From: Nitrospina sp.
Lineage (GTDB): Bacteria > Nitrospinota > Nitrospinia > Nitrospinales > Nitrospinaceae
Direction: 5' to 3'
NCBI GenBank assembly: GCA_020430445.1
Contig: JAGQJZ010000024.1
Span: 1-33,936, forward strand
DNA length: 33,936 nt
Shown here: positions 25,053 to 33,080 of the stretch, piece by piece
Layout of the letters: each line of letters starts with the position of its first letter
Position numbering within the stretch: the first letter of the stretch is position 1
Made by a program: the position numbers and the translations under genes
The notes under the pieces: model-generated
The model's input: the letters and a program-made list of their open reading frames with translations, nothing else
What the model was told of the DNA's origin: nothing
Databases searched by the model: none

Positions 25053-25928
25053 TCAGGCCGGGTGGTGTTGCCTCCCGGCGTTTTGTTCTTCAAATAATGT
25101 CTTTTTCCGCGAGAAAAACCGGGCTTCTTCCTGCTTGCCGTTGTTGTGGAAACCGAGTTCCAGAATCCGGCATTTCTCGATGAGCATCTCCATCACCCAG
25201 CCGCGCTGCTCCGGCATGAGGTCTTCCTCCTGCAGGATTTTCTCCAGCGCCTGCACCCGGAAGCGGTCCATGCCCCAGAATTTCCGCGACAGTTGATCGG
25301 CATGCCCTCCCCGCTTGACGATCAGTTTTTCCTCCAGGAAATGCACCGGGTATTTCAGCGACAGCCTGAGCCACAGGTCGTAATCCTCGCAGGCCGGCAG
25401 CGATTCATCAAAAGGTCCGATGTGCTCCAGGACCCGGCGGTCCATCATAATCGACGAGGGACTGATAATACACAGGGGAATGCAGTGACGGAAAATCCAC
25501 CCCGAATATTTCCGATGCTTTTTCATGGGATTGACCCGCACCCCGTTGCGAATCCAGATTTCATCGGTGTAACAGGCCCGGCAATCCGGGTTGCGGTCCA
25601 TCCACTCCAGTTGCCTTTTCAGTTTATCAGGCTCCCACAGATCGTCCGAATCCAGAAAACAGATCCACTCCCCACGCGCCATTTCCAGTCCCCGGTTGCG
25701 GGCGTACGAAACCCCATGGTTCTGTTCCAGCTTCCGGTAGCGGACCTCCGGCAAACCGCAAAAGACGTCCTCCGTCGCATCCGTCGACCCGTCGTCGACG
25801 ACGATCAACTCCCAGTCCGCGCAGGATTGGCGGTATACCGAATTCACCGCTTCCAGTAAAAACGCACGGCGGTTGAAGGTTGGGATAATGACCGAAACCC
25901 GGGGCCTGTTTTTTCCTGTGTCCTGCAC
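25053..25928 (-). CDS. Family 2 glycosyltransferase
   Basis: This is a GT-A fold glycosyltransferase of about 291 residues. It opens with VSVIIPTFNRRAFLLEAVNSV and ELIVVDDGSTDAT. It has NRGLEMARGEWICFLDSDD, containing the DxD metal/nucleotide-sugar motif, and CEDYDLWLRLSLKYPVHFLEE with the likely catalytic acidic residues. No membrane segment is seen. The GTG at 25928 has AAGGGG 9 bp upstream and leaves the normal short lead before the first strand. A TTG at 25997 would add 23 residues, but it overlaps a putative promoter of the divergent gene. It is the first gene of the operon with the HEAT protein and the exporter. Confidence 0.85.
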   Translation of the reverse strand: MQDTGKNRPRVSVIIPTFNRRAFLLEAVNSVYRQSCADWELIVVDDGSTDATEDVFCGLPEVRYRKLEQNHGVSYARNRGLEMARGEWICFLDSDDLWEPDKLKRQLEWMDRNPDCRACYTDEIWIRNGVRVNPMKKHRKYSGWIFRHCIPLCIISPSSIMMDRRVLEHIGPFDESLPACEDYDLWLRLSLKYPVHFLEEKLIVKRGGHADQLSRKFWGMDRFRVQALEKILQEEDLMPEQRGWVMEMLIEKCRILELGFHNNGKQEEARFFSRKKTLFEEQNAGRQHHPA

Positions 25929-25990
25929 GCGTAAGCCCCTTATAAGCTTGTTTTTAAAGATATTTGGATTCCCGAAAAGGGACAAAAGCC

Positions 25991-26017
25991 TTGACAAACT
26001 AACGATTTTCCCATAAT
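25991..26017 (+). promoter_or_regulatory. Possible promoter of the polyprenyl synthase gene
   Basis: TTGACA at 25991-25996 is a perfect -35. CATAAT at 26012-26017 matches five of six positions of the -10, but the 15-bp spacer is short. It lies about 100 bp upstream of the next + strand gene. Confidence 0.35.
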
Positions 26018-26113
26018 AGTTAAGATTTCGCGAACGATTTTAGCAGGGGACGCCCCTGCCAATTCAATTCTCAAATCCGGCTCCAGTAAAAACCCATCGC
26101 GATGGGGACCTTA

Positions 26114-27130
26114 ATGGATTTTAAAGAAGTCAGCGAGTTATTCAAAGACGACCTCGGCCGGGTGGAAAAATCCCTCCGGGACAATTATTTTTCGGACATT
26201 CCCCTGGTCCCGGGCATCGGCGACTACATCATGAACGGGGGCGGCAAGCGGGTACGTCCGCTTCTCCTGCTCATTTGTAACCGGCTCTGTGGAGGGCAGG
26301 CGGACGCGAAAATCATCCGCCACGCCACGGCGATCGAATACGTCCACGCCGCCTCTCTGCTGCACGACGACGTGGTCGACGAAACCACGGTCCGGCGGGG
26401 CAACCCGACGGTCAACACCAAGTGGGGCAGCGATGCCAGCATCCTGGTGGGAGATTTCCTGATCGCCCGCGCCCTGCTCCTGTTGTCCAACGACGTCGAT
26501 GCCGAGGTGTTCCGCTCATTTGCCGAAGGCGCCAAAACCCTCGTCGAAGGGGGATTGCTGGAATTCACCCACGCGCGCGACGTCCGCGTCTCGGAATCCC
26601 ACTGCCTCGACGTGGCGTTCAGAAAAACGGCCTCGGTCATGGCCCTGGCCTGCCAGTTGGGAGCCCAACTCGCCGGAGCCAACGCTAAAACCGTTCAGTC
26701 GCTCTTTGATTTCGGACGCAACTTTGGCATCGCGTTCCAGTTGGTCGACGATGCCATGGATTATGAGGGCTCCAAGGAGCAACTGGGCAAGGCCCCCGGC
26801 ACGGACTTTAAAGAAGGGCACATCACGCTGCCTCTGCTCCACCTGTACCAGAACGCCGACAATGGCCTGAAAAGGCAGATCGAAGGATTCATCCAGAACG
26901 ACCGCCTGACGCAGAAAGACCTCGACTTTATTCTCGACAGGATGCGCGAAGTCAAAGCCGTCGAATACACACTCGGCGTCGCGCGCGACCACATGAGCCG
27001 CGCCAAATCACTCCTCCAGGGCATCGAATTCTCCCATCCCGAATTCAAACCGGCGCTCCAGGCCACCGCCAACCACATCGTCGACCGGTTTCAGCCTGCC
27101 GGCATCAGCCTGATTTCCTCGCGCACCTGA
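26114..27130 (+). CDS. Polyprenyl diphosphate synthase (trans-isoprenyl family)
   Basis: This is an all-helical prenyltransferase of 338 residues. It has the GGGKRVRPLL motif, the first Asp-rich motif in LLHDDVVDETTVRRG and the second in QLVDDAMDYEG. The enzyme condenses isopentenyl diphosphate with an allylic diphosphate to make the side chain of a quinone. Chain length (C35-C45) cannot be fixed from sequence, although octaprenyl-type IspB proteins are the closest pattern. The start chosen is ATG 26114, with GGGGA upstream; ATG 26102 lacks a ribosome site. The AMMECR1 gene follows after 15 bp. Confidence 0.9.
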   Translation: MDFKEVSELFKDDLGRVEKSLRDNYFSDIPLVPGIGDYIMNGGGKRVRPLLLLICNRLCGGQADAKIIRHATAIEYVHAASLLHDDVVDETTVRRGNPTVNTKWGSDASILVGDFLIARALLLLSNDVDAEVFRSFAEGAKTLVEGGLLEFTHARDVRVSESHCLDVAFRKTASVMALACQLGAQLAGANAKTVQSLFDFGRNFGIAFQLVDDAMDYEGSKEQLGKAPGTDFKEGHITLPLLHLYQNADNGLKRQIEGFIQNDRLTQKDLDFILDRMREVKAVEYTLGVARDHMSRAKSLLQGIEFSHPEFKPALQATANHIVDRFQPAGISLISSRT

Positions 27131-27145
27131 ACGCTCCATGGCGAG

Positions 27146-27664
27146 ATGAGTGAAAACGCCCCCCATCCCCTCATCGAACTGGCGCGGCAATCCATCATCA
27201 GTAAAATCCAGGGAACGGAGTTCGTCGTTCCGCCCAACCTGGACTCGGAGTTTGAAACACCTTCCGGGGTTTTCGTCACCCTCAAAAAGGCAGGGCGCCT
27301 GCGCGGGTGCATCGGGTCCCTGACCCCCAAAACCGGCACCCTCGCCCGCGAGGTCGCACACAACGCGCGTCTGGCGGCCTTCAAAGACCCCCGCTTCGAC
27401 AGCGTGAGCCGGGAAGAACTGGATCAACTGAGCATCCAGATCGAGGTGGTGACGCCGCCTGTTCCCGTGGAAAACCCCGGCGAACTGGACCCGGCGGTGG
27501 ACGGCCTCGTCGTCAAGTGCGGCAAGAAACAGGGCGTGTTGCTTCCCGGGCTTGAGGGAGTCAACACCGTCGACCAGCAAATCGCCATCTGCCGGGAAAA
27601 GGCCAACATCGGCAAAAACGAGCCGGTGCGCTATTCCACCTTCCGCGTCCGGCATATCACCTGA
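27146..27664 (+). CDS. AMMECR1-domain protein (AmmeMemoRadiSam system protein A-like)
   Basis: This 172-residue protein has the AMMECR1 family core: GVFVTLKKAGRLRGCIGS with the invariant LRGCIG, then AREVAHNARLAAFKDPRF and LDQLSIQIEVVTPP. The molecular function of the family is unsettled. In bacteria it is often linked to a Memo-like protein and a radical SAM enzyme, neither of which is here. It is the last gene before the terminator shared with the convergent aclA. Confidence 0.92.
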   Translation: MSENAPHPLIELARQSIISKIQGTEFVVPPNLDSEFETPSGVFVTLKKAGRLRGCIGSLTPKTGTLAREVAHNARLAAFKDPRFDSVSREELDQLSIQIEVVTPPVPVENPGELDPAVDGLVVKCGKKQGVLLPGLEGVNTVDQQIAICREKANIGKNEPVRYSTFRVRHIT

Positions 27665-27672
27665 AAACAGAC

Positions 27673-27708
27673 AAAAAAAAACCGGCGCCCCCCGAAGGCG
27701 GCGCCGGT
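27673..27708 (-). terminator. Intrinsic terminator of the aclBA operon
   Basis: ACCGGCGCC (27681-27689) and GGCGCCGGT (27700-27708) form a perfect 9-bp stem. On the - strand it is followed by eight consecutive T, a textbook terminator 15 bp after the aclA stop. On the + strand the same hairpin lacks a T-run but may still help end the AMMECR1 transcript. Confidence 0.9.
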
Positions 27709-27722
27709 CATTCTAAAACGGA

Positions 27723-30440
27723 TTATCCGACATAAAGGCACTGGCTCGCCGGCGTCCGGGTGTCCATGTTCTTGCCCCGGTTGGCGTGATCATCGATCTC
27801 CGCCGCGCAACCGATCATGCGCCCGAACAGGAAAGCCGTGAAGCTCGCCAGTTCGATGTCTTCCTCGCTCACCTTGCCGGCCTGGTAATCCGACCAGACC
27901 GTTTTCAACAGGATCACCGCAATGACCGCGTCGATGTTGACGCAGTAGACGTTTTTGCTGATCTTGTTCTTGAACAGGCTCTGCACCAGTTCGTGGTAAA
28001 AATCGAGGAACACATTGTAGATGTTCTTTTCCTTGAACAGGCTGCGGACATAGTCCTCGCGCGGGTCGATGTTGACGTCCTTGCCCTTGAACACCGGATG
28101 GTTGACGCAAGGGATCTTGCCGTAGTCCAGGTTGCCCAGTTCTTTCTGCTTTTTCTTGTAGGCACCGTATTCGCTGGTGAACTTGTTGGCGATTGCCGCA
28201 AGGTCCACCCCATGCTTGGAATCGGCCGGGTCCTTCAGGCCGCTGTCCTTGAACTGCTCGATCAGGAACGCCGCGGCTTCGTAGCCGTTGCCGCCATGGG
28301 CGAAACCGGTGTGGGTCATGAAACCGATGAACCCTTTGTTGATCTGAACCCGCTCGGGCTGTTCCGGGCCGTCGGCACTGACCGCGCCCTTCGAACCCTG
28401 AGCCGAGATGGTGCCCGGTCCGTTGGTGATGATGAGTCCCAGCAGGACCTGGAACTCGAACAGTTCCTTGTCCGAAGGCTCGCGGCCCAGGAGCGCCATG
28501 AAAGCCGTCTTGGTGAAGCTGTAGTTCGGAATCAGCTCTTCCAGCTTGACGCCGCAGAAAGTCCCCTCACCGTGCCGTGACGCCGGCGCCGCACAACCCA
28601 CCAGGGTGCTGTAAAGGCGGCTGAACCACGGCAGCGTGGTGATGGTGTGACGGGTGATTTTCTTGCTGCGCAGGCTCGGCCAGGCCACATGGCACCAGAC
28701 CGCCGCCACCAGGGCGTCCATGGAAGGCGTGCCGCCGTGCTTGGACGCGAACTCCGCCAGAAAATCGATGAACACCGACTTCTTCTTCAGAGCTTTCGCC
28801 GCTTCCAGCATCTTCGGCGCGCAATGGTCTTCACCGGACGCCAGCAGGGCGTCTTTGTGCGACTCCGCTTCGCTCAGTTGCGTCTTGTAGTCGAAGGACT
28901 CTTCAGGATTGTTCAGATCCGTCAGCTTGAACAGGTCCAGCAGGGCGCCCGCCGCGTCCATGGACTTCTGCACCGTCTTCTTGCCGATGAGGGCGACGGA
29001 CGCGGAAAGCGCGGTATTCGGAGAGTTGCCCGCCTCGCGGGACGCTTCCGCCGCCGCCAGCGCCGCGGAACCGTGCTGGTTGACGTAGGCGTTCAGCGCC
29101 AGGTTGAGCAGGGATTCACCGAAGTCCGAGGGATACTGCCGGGTGAGCGCGAACGCCAGGTTCGCCTCCAGCGAATGCGTGGACGCGTCCAGAATCGAGG
29201 TGCCGTGGATCTGCGACACCTGGGTTTTGGGATCCATCTTGGAAGCGCCGCTGGCGTCCTTCAGGGTCTCACGCCGCATCTGGGCGCCGACCGTGCTCTT
29301 CAACGCCTCGATCTGCTCCGAGTACGGCTCAATCGCCGAAACGGCCTGGACGTTCAATTCGGATGGAACCGAAATGCCGTTGTTGTTGGCCATCCAGCAC
29401 TTGAGCGAAAGGTCGCCCTGCGGAGCGAAATCCGGCTTCTTGCCGTTGGCTTCCATGACCTTGGTGAGAGCGTCCGGGATGTGCGCGATGTTGGTCACCA
29501 ATGCGCCTTTTTTCGAGAAGACGGGATTTTCCGGCGTGTAGATGTCGTTCACGCCAAAATAATCCATGAACCATTTTTCCTTGGCCTGGGCATCGTCTCC
29601 CGACCCCGCCAGCGAACCGGCGTGACCGCAGGACTTGGTCAGCTTCGCTTTCCAGCGGCCCACCACGCAGGCGATGATCGGCTTGTCGGACTCAACACCC
29701 TTCTCGTAGTACCCGCCCGGCTCGGCGTACAGGATCGCCGCCTGGGACCGGTCGTCGTTGTTGAAGCCGTGGATGAACTCCTTCGGTCCGAAGTGGATGT
29801 AAACGTCCTTGCCGCTGGAAACCGAGGTGGTGGTGCCCCACCCGGCTGTCGCCAGGTAAACCGCGATGGTGGTGGTGAAGTTCCCCGAGTTGGAGAAAAT
29901 GGCCACCGATCCCTTGATCAGCGATTCCTCAGGCGCGTTGCCGCCGAGCGCGCCGCCGAGGCGGACGTGATTCCAGGAATCCGCCAGGCCCAGGCAGTTA
30001 CCGCCGAACAGGTCGACCCCGTTGGCCTGGCAGATGGCGCGCATGACACGCGAATCCTTGACCGAAACCTTCTCGGTCAGGACGATGACTTTTTTCAGGT
30101 CCGGGTTGGCGCGCACGGCTTCGGCGACACCGTCTTTCACCCCGGACGGCGGCAGGTACACCACCACGGTGTTGAACTTGTGCCCGGCAGCCATGCCTTC
30201 TTCGATCGAGTTGTAAACCGGGATGTTGCCGATCTTGGTCGGCAGGGATTTCCCGGACTTGCCGGGACCGGTTCCAAACACGATGTTGCCGCCGGAATAC
30301 TCGTGGCTGACCGGCGTTACGGTTGAACTTTCTTTACCCAGAATATTGAGAACGACCACGCGGTCGTCTTTGGTCGCGAGTTCAGAAAGGGAGTTGATCC
30401 CGACATAATATGGGAATCCCTCAATACCCTTTGCATGCAT
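27723..30440 (-). CDS. aclA: ATP-citrate lyase alpha subunit, enlarged
   Basis: With AclB this makes the enzyme that splits citrate with ATP and CoA into acetyl-CoA and oxaloacetate in the reductive TCA cycle. The N-terminal half is succinyl-CoA synthetase alpha-like, with the phosphorylated histidine H273 in GHAGSLAG. The C-terminal part (about 638-905) is citrate-synthase-like: GFAHGGNGYEAAAFLIEQF, IPCVNHPV (H781) and NIDAVIAV (D837). In human ACLY the corresponding segments read GHRV and NVDGLIG, so here the Arg after His is Pro. At 905 residues it is about 300 longer than Chlorobium AclA (about 610). The extra segment near 425-505 itself resembles a citrate-synthase helix bundle. The start ATG 30440 has GGAGG upstream; ATG 30473 does not. 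Confidence 0.92.
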   Translation of the reverse strand: MHAKGIEGFPYYVGINSLSELATKDDRVVVLNILGKESSTVTPVSHEYSGGNIVFGTGPGKSGKSLPTKIGNIPVYNSIEEGMAAGHKFNTVVVYLPPSGVKDGVAEAVRANPDLKKVIVLTEKVSVKDSRVMRAICQANGVDLFGGNCLGLADSWNHVRLGGALGGNAPEESLIKGSVAIFSNSGNFTTTIAVYLATAGWGTTTSVSSGKDVYIHFGPKEFIHGFNNDDRSQAAILYAEPGGYYEKGVESDKPIIACVVGRWKAKLTKSCGHAGSLAGSGDDAQAKEKWFMDYFGVNDIYTPENPVFSKKGALVTNIAHIPDALTKVMEANGKKPDFAPQGDLSLKCWMANNNGISVPSELNVQAVSAIEPYSEQIEALKSTVGAQMRRETLKDASGASKMDPKTQVSQIHGTSILDASTHSLEANLAFALTRQYPSDFGESLLNLALNAYVNQHGSAALAAAEASREAGNSPNTALSASVALIGKKTVQKSMDAAGALLDLFKLTDLNNPEESFDYKTQLSEAESHKDALLASGEDHCAPKMLEAAKALKKKSVFIDFLAEFASKHGGTPSMDALVAAVWCHVAWPSLRSKKITRHTITTLPWFSRLYSTLVGCAAPASRHGEGTFCGVKLEELIPNYSFTKTAFMALLGREPSDKELFEFQVLLGLIITNGPGTISAQGSKGAVSADGPEQPERVQINKGFIGFMTHTGFAHGGNGYEAAAFLIEQFKDSGLKDPADSKHGVDLAAIANKFTSEYGAYKKKQKELGNLDYGKIPCVNHPVFKGKDVNIDPREDYVRSLFKEKNIYNVFLDFYHELVQSLFKNKISKNVYCVNIDAVIAVILLKTVWSDYQAGKVSEEDIELASFTAFLFGRMIGCAAEIDDHANRGKNMDTRTPASQCLYVG

Positions 30441-30591
30441 GTGATTAATCCTCCGATTGGGATACGGGTTCAACAGAAACCCGGGTTCAATTTATGGGAA
30501 TCTCTGATCATTCGATACTTTCAACTCAGGCGGCTCGCAGGTCTGAAAAACCAAAACCCGCTCGCGGCCTCAGGCAATTCTTAGAGGTCCC

Positions 30592-31860
30592 TTATTTAAT
30601 TCCGAGTTTCTTCTTGATTTCCTCCTTGCCACCGTTGTCCATCCATTTGTTGACCGCGCGGACGTAGTTGATGACCTCGGACATGGCGCTGTCGTGCCCA
30701 AAGAAGCGGTAGGGCAGGCCCAGCTGGTCCAGGGTGTCGCGCAGATACGCCATGCCGCGCACGAGGTTGGGTCCGCCGCGCCCGACGATGACGAAAATCG
30801 GCCGGGGTCCGTAGTTCTGGAAATACCACTTGATGCCGTCGCCCATGGCGCGGAAGGTCTCGAAGATGTCCGTGTTGTTGGCCTTGCCGCCGATGATGAA
30901 CAGGACGTTGCTCTGCTCCAGCCAGTATTTCAGGGTGATCCGCGAGATGTCGTGCATCTTCTCATAAGGCGGATTGCCGCCGAAGTCCGACGAGATCGTC
31001 GCGTCCTCGCCCAGCAGTTCGGTCACCATCGCGTTGGCGCCGCCGCCAAAGGTGAAGGCCGTGATGTTGCCCTTGTCGTTGATCACGTAAACGTCGCTCT
31101 GCCCCTGGTAGGTGCGGAGCTGGTTGATCTCCTGCTCGAAGTCGGAATCATCCGAAGCGAACAGGTGCGACGGCAGGTGCAGGCGCTTCCACGCCGGATC
31201 GTCCTGGTCGAAGGAGCATTTGAAGTCGCAGGCCACGGGAGTGAGGCGGCCGCCGGCGGTGCTCATGCGGATCGGGTTCAACTCCAGCATCAACATGCCG
31301 TAGTTGTTGTAGAGGTCCCACAGCTTGGGCAGGTTCTGCACCAGCGGGCTGATGATCGCCTGGGGCGCGCCCAGCTTGACCAGGGCGTTGGAGACGTGGA
31401 ACGCCTTGAGGCCGGTGAGCGGATCGATCGGGACAACGGCCAGCTTCTCCGCCGGCAACTCCTCGATGTCCACGCCACCGTGGTGGGTGATCGTCATCGC
31501 CGGAGTGCGGAACTCGGTGTTGTCCGAGATGGAGAAATAGACTTCGTAATCCGCGGGCACGCCGCCCTCGAAGGTGACGCCATCTGCTTTATAGACCGCA
31601 TTGCCGTCGCGGTGCTCGGCAAAATATAAACGTTTCTTCTCCGCAAGCGCATCGTGAACGTTATCGACCCGTCCAATCAGCCCGGATTTTCCTTTCTTGC
31701 CAACGCCGCCCTTGAACACGGGCTTGATAAACACCTGTCCGTGCTTGGCGAGCATTTCCTTGATTTCATCAACGCTGATTTCCGCGCCACGCACATCTGA
31801 ACGGGGAAACTCAACCAGGTCCAGTAACTTGTGACCCCATTGCATACCTGTGATTTGCAT
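30592..31860 (-). CDS. aclB: ATP-citrate lyase beta subunit
   Basis: This 422-residue protein is the ATP-grasp, succinyl-CoA synthetase beta-like subunit. GQVFIKPVFKGGVGKKGKSGLI holds the nucleotide-binding lysines, and MLELNPIRM the metal-binding Glu-Leu-Asn-Pro motif. A C-terminal flavodoxin-like half contains TFGGGANAMVTELLG and FIIGGKANNTDIFETF. It phosphorylates the histidine of AclA and helps form citryl-CoA. It is slightly longer than Chlorobium AclB (about 400). An AGGAG ribosome site precedes ATG 31860. aclA follows 151 bp downstream and probably shares the transcript, with a small CGGGTT/AACCCG hairpin (30465-30483) in the gap. Confidence 0.94.
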   Translation of the reverse strand: MQITGMQWGHKLLDLVEFPRSDVRGAEISVDEIKEMLAKHGQVFIKPVFKGGVGKKGKSGLIGRVDNVHDALAEKKRLYFAEHRDGNAVYKADGVTFEGGVPADYEVYFSISDNTEFRTPAMTITHHGGVDIEELPAEKLAVVPIDPLTGLKAFHVSNALVKLGAPQAIISPLVQNLPKLWDLYNNYGMLMLELNPIRMSTAGGRLTPVACDFKCSFDQDDPAWKRLHLPSHLFASDDSDFEQEINQLRTYQGQSDVYVINDKGNITAFTFGGGANAMVTELLGEDATISSDFGGNPPYEKMHDISRITLKYWLEQSNVLFIIGGKANNTDIFETFRAMGDGIKWYFQNYGPRPIFVIVGRGGPNLVRGMAYLRDTLDQLGLPYRFFGHDSAMSEVINYVRAVNKWMDNGGKEEIKKKLGIK

Positions 31861-32273
31861 TGCTTTCTCCTAGATATTCCAGATAAAAAACGCGGGAGCG
31901 GGTTGCAAGACGGTCCCCTAAAGAAAGCCCATCACCGCCGGGCGCTCTCCGCAATCATTCATGAACACTGTATTTCAGGGAATTCATTGATCCCGGACAT
32001 CAGGGATTGATTAAGGGTACCTCTAATAAATGGATATCCTCGCGGAAAGTTGCCGCCCCAAAGCGCAGGGTCTGCTTCCGGCTGCAACCACTTTTTAGAG
32101 GTGCCCTTAAGTTGGGATCACTTGAGGTTTCCCTCGGGAAATTCGTCCGCCCCCCGGCCTGCCGGTGCGGGAAAGAAGCGTTTATTTTATGGAAAATGGG
32201 GATTTTGTCAACAGAGGGAAATCACCGGAAACCGTCCTTTTTCTAAACGGTTCCGCGAACTGCGAGGGGGATT
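31861..32273. other. 413-bp intergenic region between aclB and the aldolase gene
   Basis: This region must hold the aclB promoter (- strand). No convincing -35/-10 pair was found. It also contains the MITE-like element at 32015-32106 and, near 32230-32250, an AACCGT/ACGGTT hairpin that may be a weak end of the aldolase transcript. No reading frame here is believable. Confidence 0.55.
32011..32110. mobile_element. MITE-like element with 19-bp inverted termini and TTAA flanks
   Basis: The termini GGGTACCTCTAATAAATGG (32015-32033) and the reverse complement of 32088-32106, GGGCACCTCTAAAAAGTGG, match at 16 of 19 positions. The 92-bp unit is flanked on both sides by TTAA (32011-32014 and 32107-32110), which looks like a 4-bp target duplication. 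IS5-type elements duplicate YTAR targets, and TTAA fits that pattern. There is no transposase, so it would be non-autonomous. Confidence 0.6.
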
Positions 32274-33077
32274 CTAGAGGGGCGCCGAATCCATCCTTTT
32301 TTTCAATTCCAGGGCGCGGGAGCGCTCTTCTTCCGGACTTAGAAACCCTTCCTGCCGGTCCAGAGCCAGCATGGCCAGTTCGAACTCAAGGGCCTTGCGA
32401 ATGGCGGACCGGTACACCACCGCGGGATCGTAGCGGAACGTCATGACCCGGGTGTTGAAATAATTGGGCAAAACCCGGGCCAGACGGGCGTCGATGTTGG
32501 ACGGGGTCACCCCGCCGCCAAAGGAAACCTCGATCCCCCGCTCGCGGGTCTTGCGGGTGACTTCCTCCGTCATCCGGACCACTTCCGGATGCGTGACGGC
32601 AAGCCCCATCGATTTCGACAGATCGCTGCATCCAATCGTGATCTCATCCAGCTCCGCAGCCAGCGGATGGGCCAGTATGGAGTCCAGTTGCCTGACGGCG
32701 GTCACGGTCTCGACGTTGATATGCTTTTTCAGGGTCCCAAACTGCAGCGGGGTGGTGTAGGTGCGAAACGCCTCAATGAAGTTTTCCAGACCGTAGGCCG
32801 ATTCCACCATCGGGGCGATCAATCCATCCGCCCCGAGCGCCACCAGTTGACGGATGTCATTGCGCGCGTTGGGCCCGCCGATCTTCACATAAACCGGGAG
32901 AACTCCCCGGGCCTTGCGGATCCAGAAAGCGATCTGCTGGAGCCCCATGGCCGCGTCTTCCGTCGACAGTTTCAGCGAGGCAGCGCCATAACCTACCTTA
33001 AGGTCAGACAATAGATTTATAGCCGGATATTCACTAATATAAGGCAAAATTTTAACCTTAGCTGCTCGGCTTTTCAT
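32274..33077 (-). CDS. HpcH/HpaI-type aldolase / citrate lyase family protein
   Basis: This is a 267-residue TIM-barrel protein of the HpcH/HpaI family. It has VKIGGPNARNDIRQLVALGADGLIAPMVES, NVETVTAVRQLDSILA (the family's VETxxAxxNxxxIL with the metal-binding Glu), and EITIGCSDLSKSMG followed by HPEV. Family members cleave or form beta-hydroxy acids and their CoA esters, releasing pyruvate, glyoxylate or oxaloacetate. The substrate is unknown. It begins 3 bp after the FMN-enzyme gene ends. ATG 33077, behind AAGGGG, is preferred; GTG 33080 is immediately before it. The pair is probably one operon, separate from aclBA. Confidence 0.8.
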   Translation of the reverse strand: MKSRAAKVKILPYISEYPAINLLSDLKVGYGAASLKLSTEDAAMGLQQIAFWIRKARGVLPVYVKIGGPNARNDIRQLVALGADGLIAPMVESAYGLENFIEAFRTYTTPLQFGTLKKHINVETVTAVRQLDSILAHPLAAELDEITIGCSDLSKSMGLAVTHPEVVRMTEEVTRKTRERGIEVSFGGGVTPSNIDARLARVLPNYFNTRVMTFRYDPAVVYRSAIRKALEFELAMLALDRQEGFLSPEEERSRALELKKRMDSAPL

Positions 33078-33080
33078 CAC

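Noticed and set aside
28647..30326. 559-codon + strand reading frame opposite aclA
   Set aside because: It is a shadow: the aclA protein on the other strand has clear domain motifs, and the translation here is Arg/Val/Gly-rich with no family pattern.
32007..32246. 79-codon frame across the MITE-like element
   Set aside because: It starts with TTG, has no ribosome site and crosses the inverted repeats; not a believable gene.
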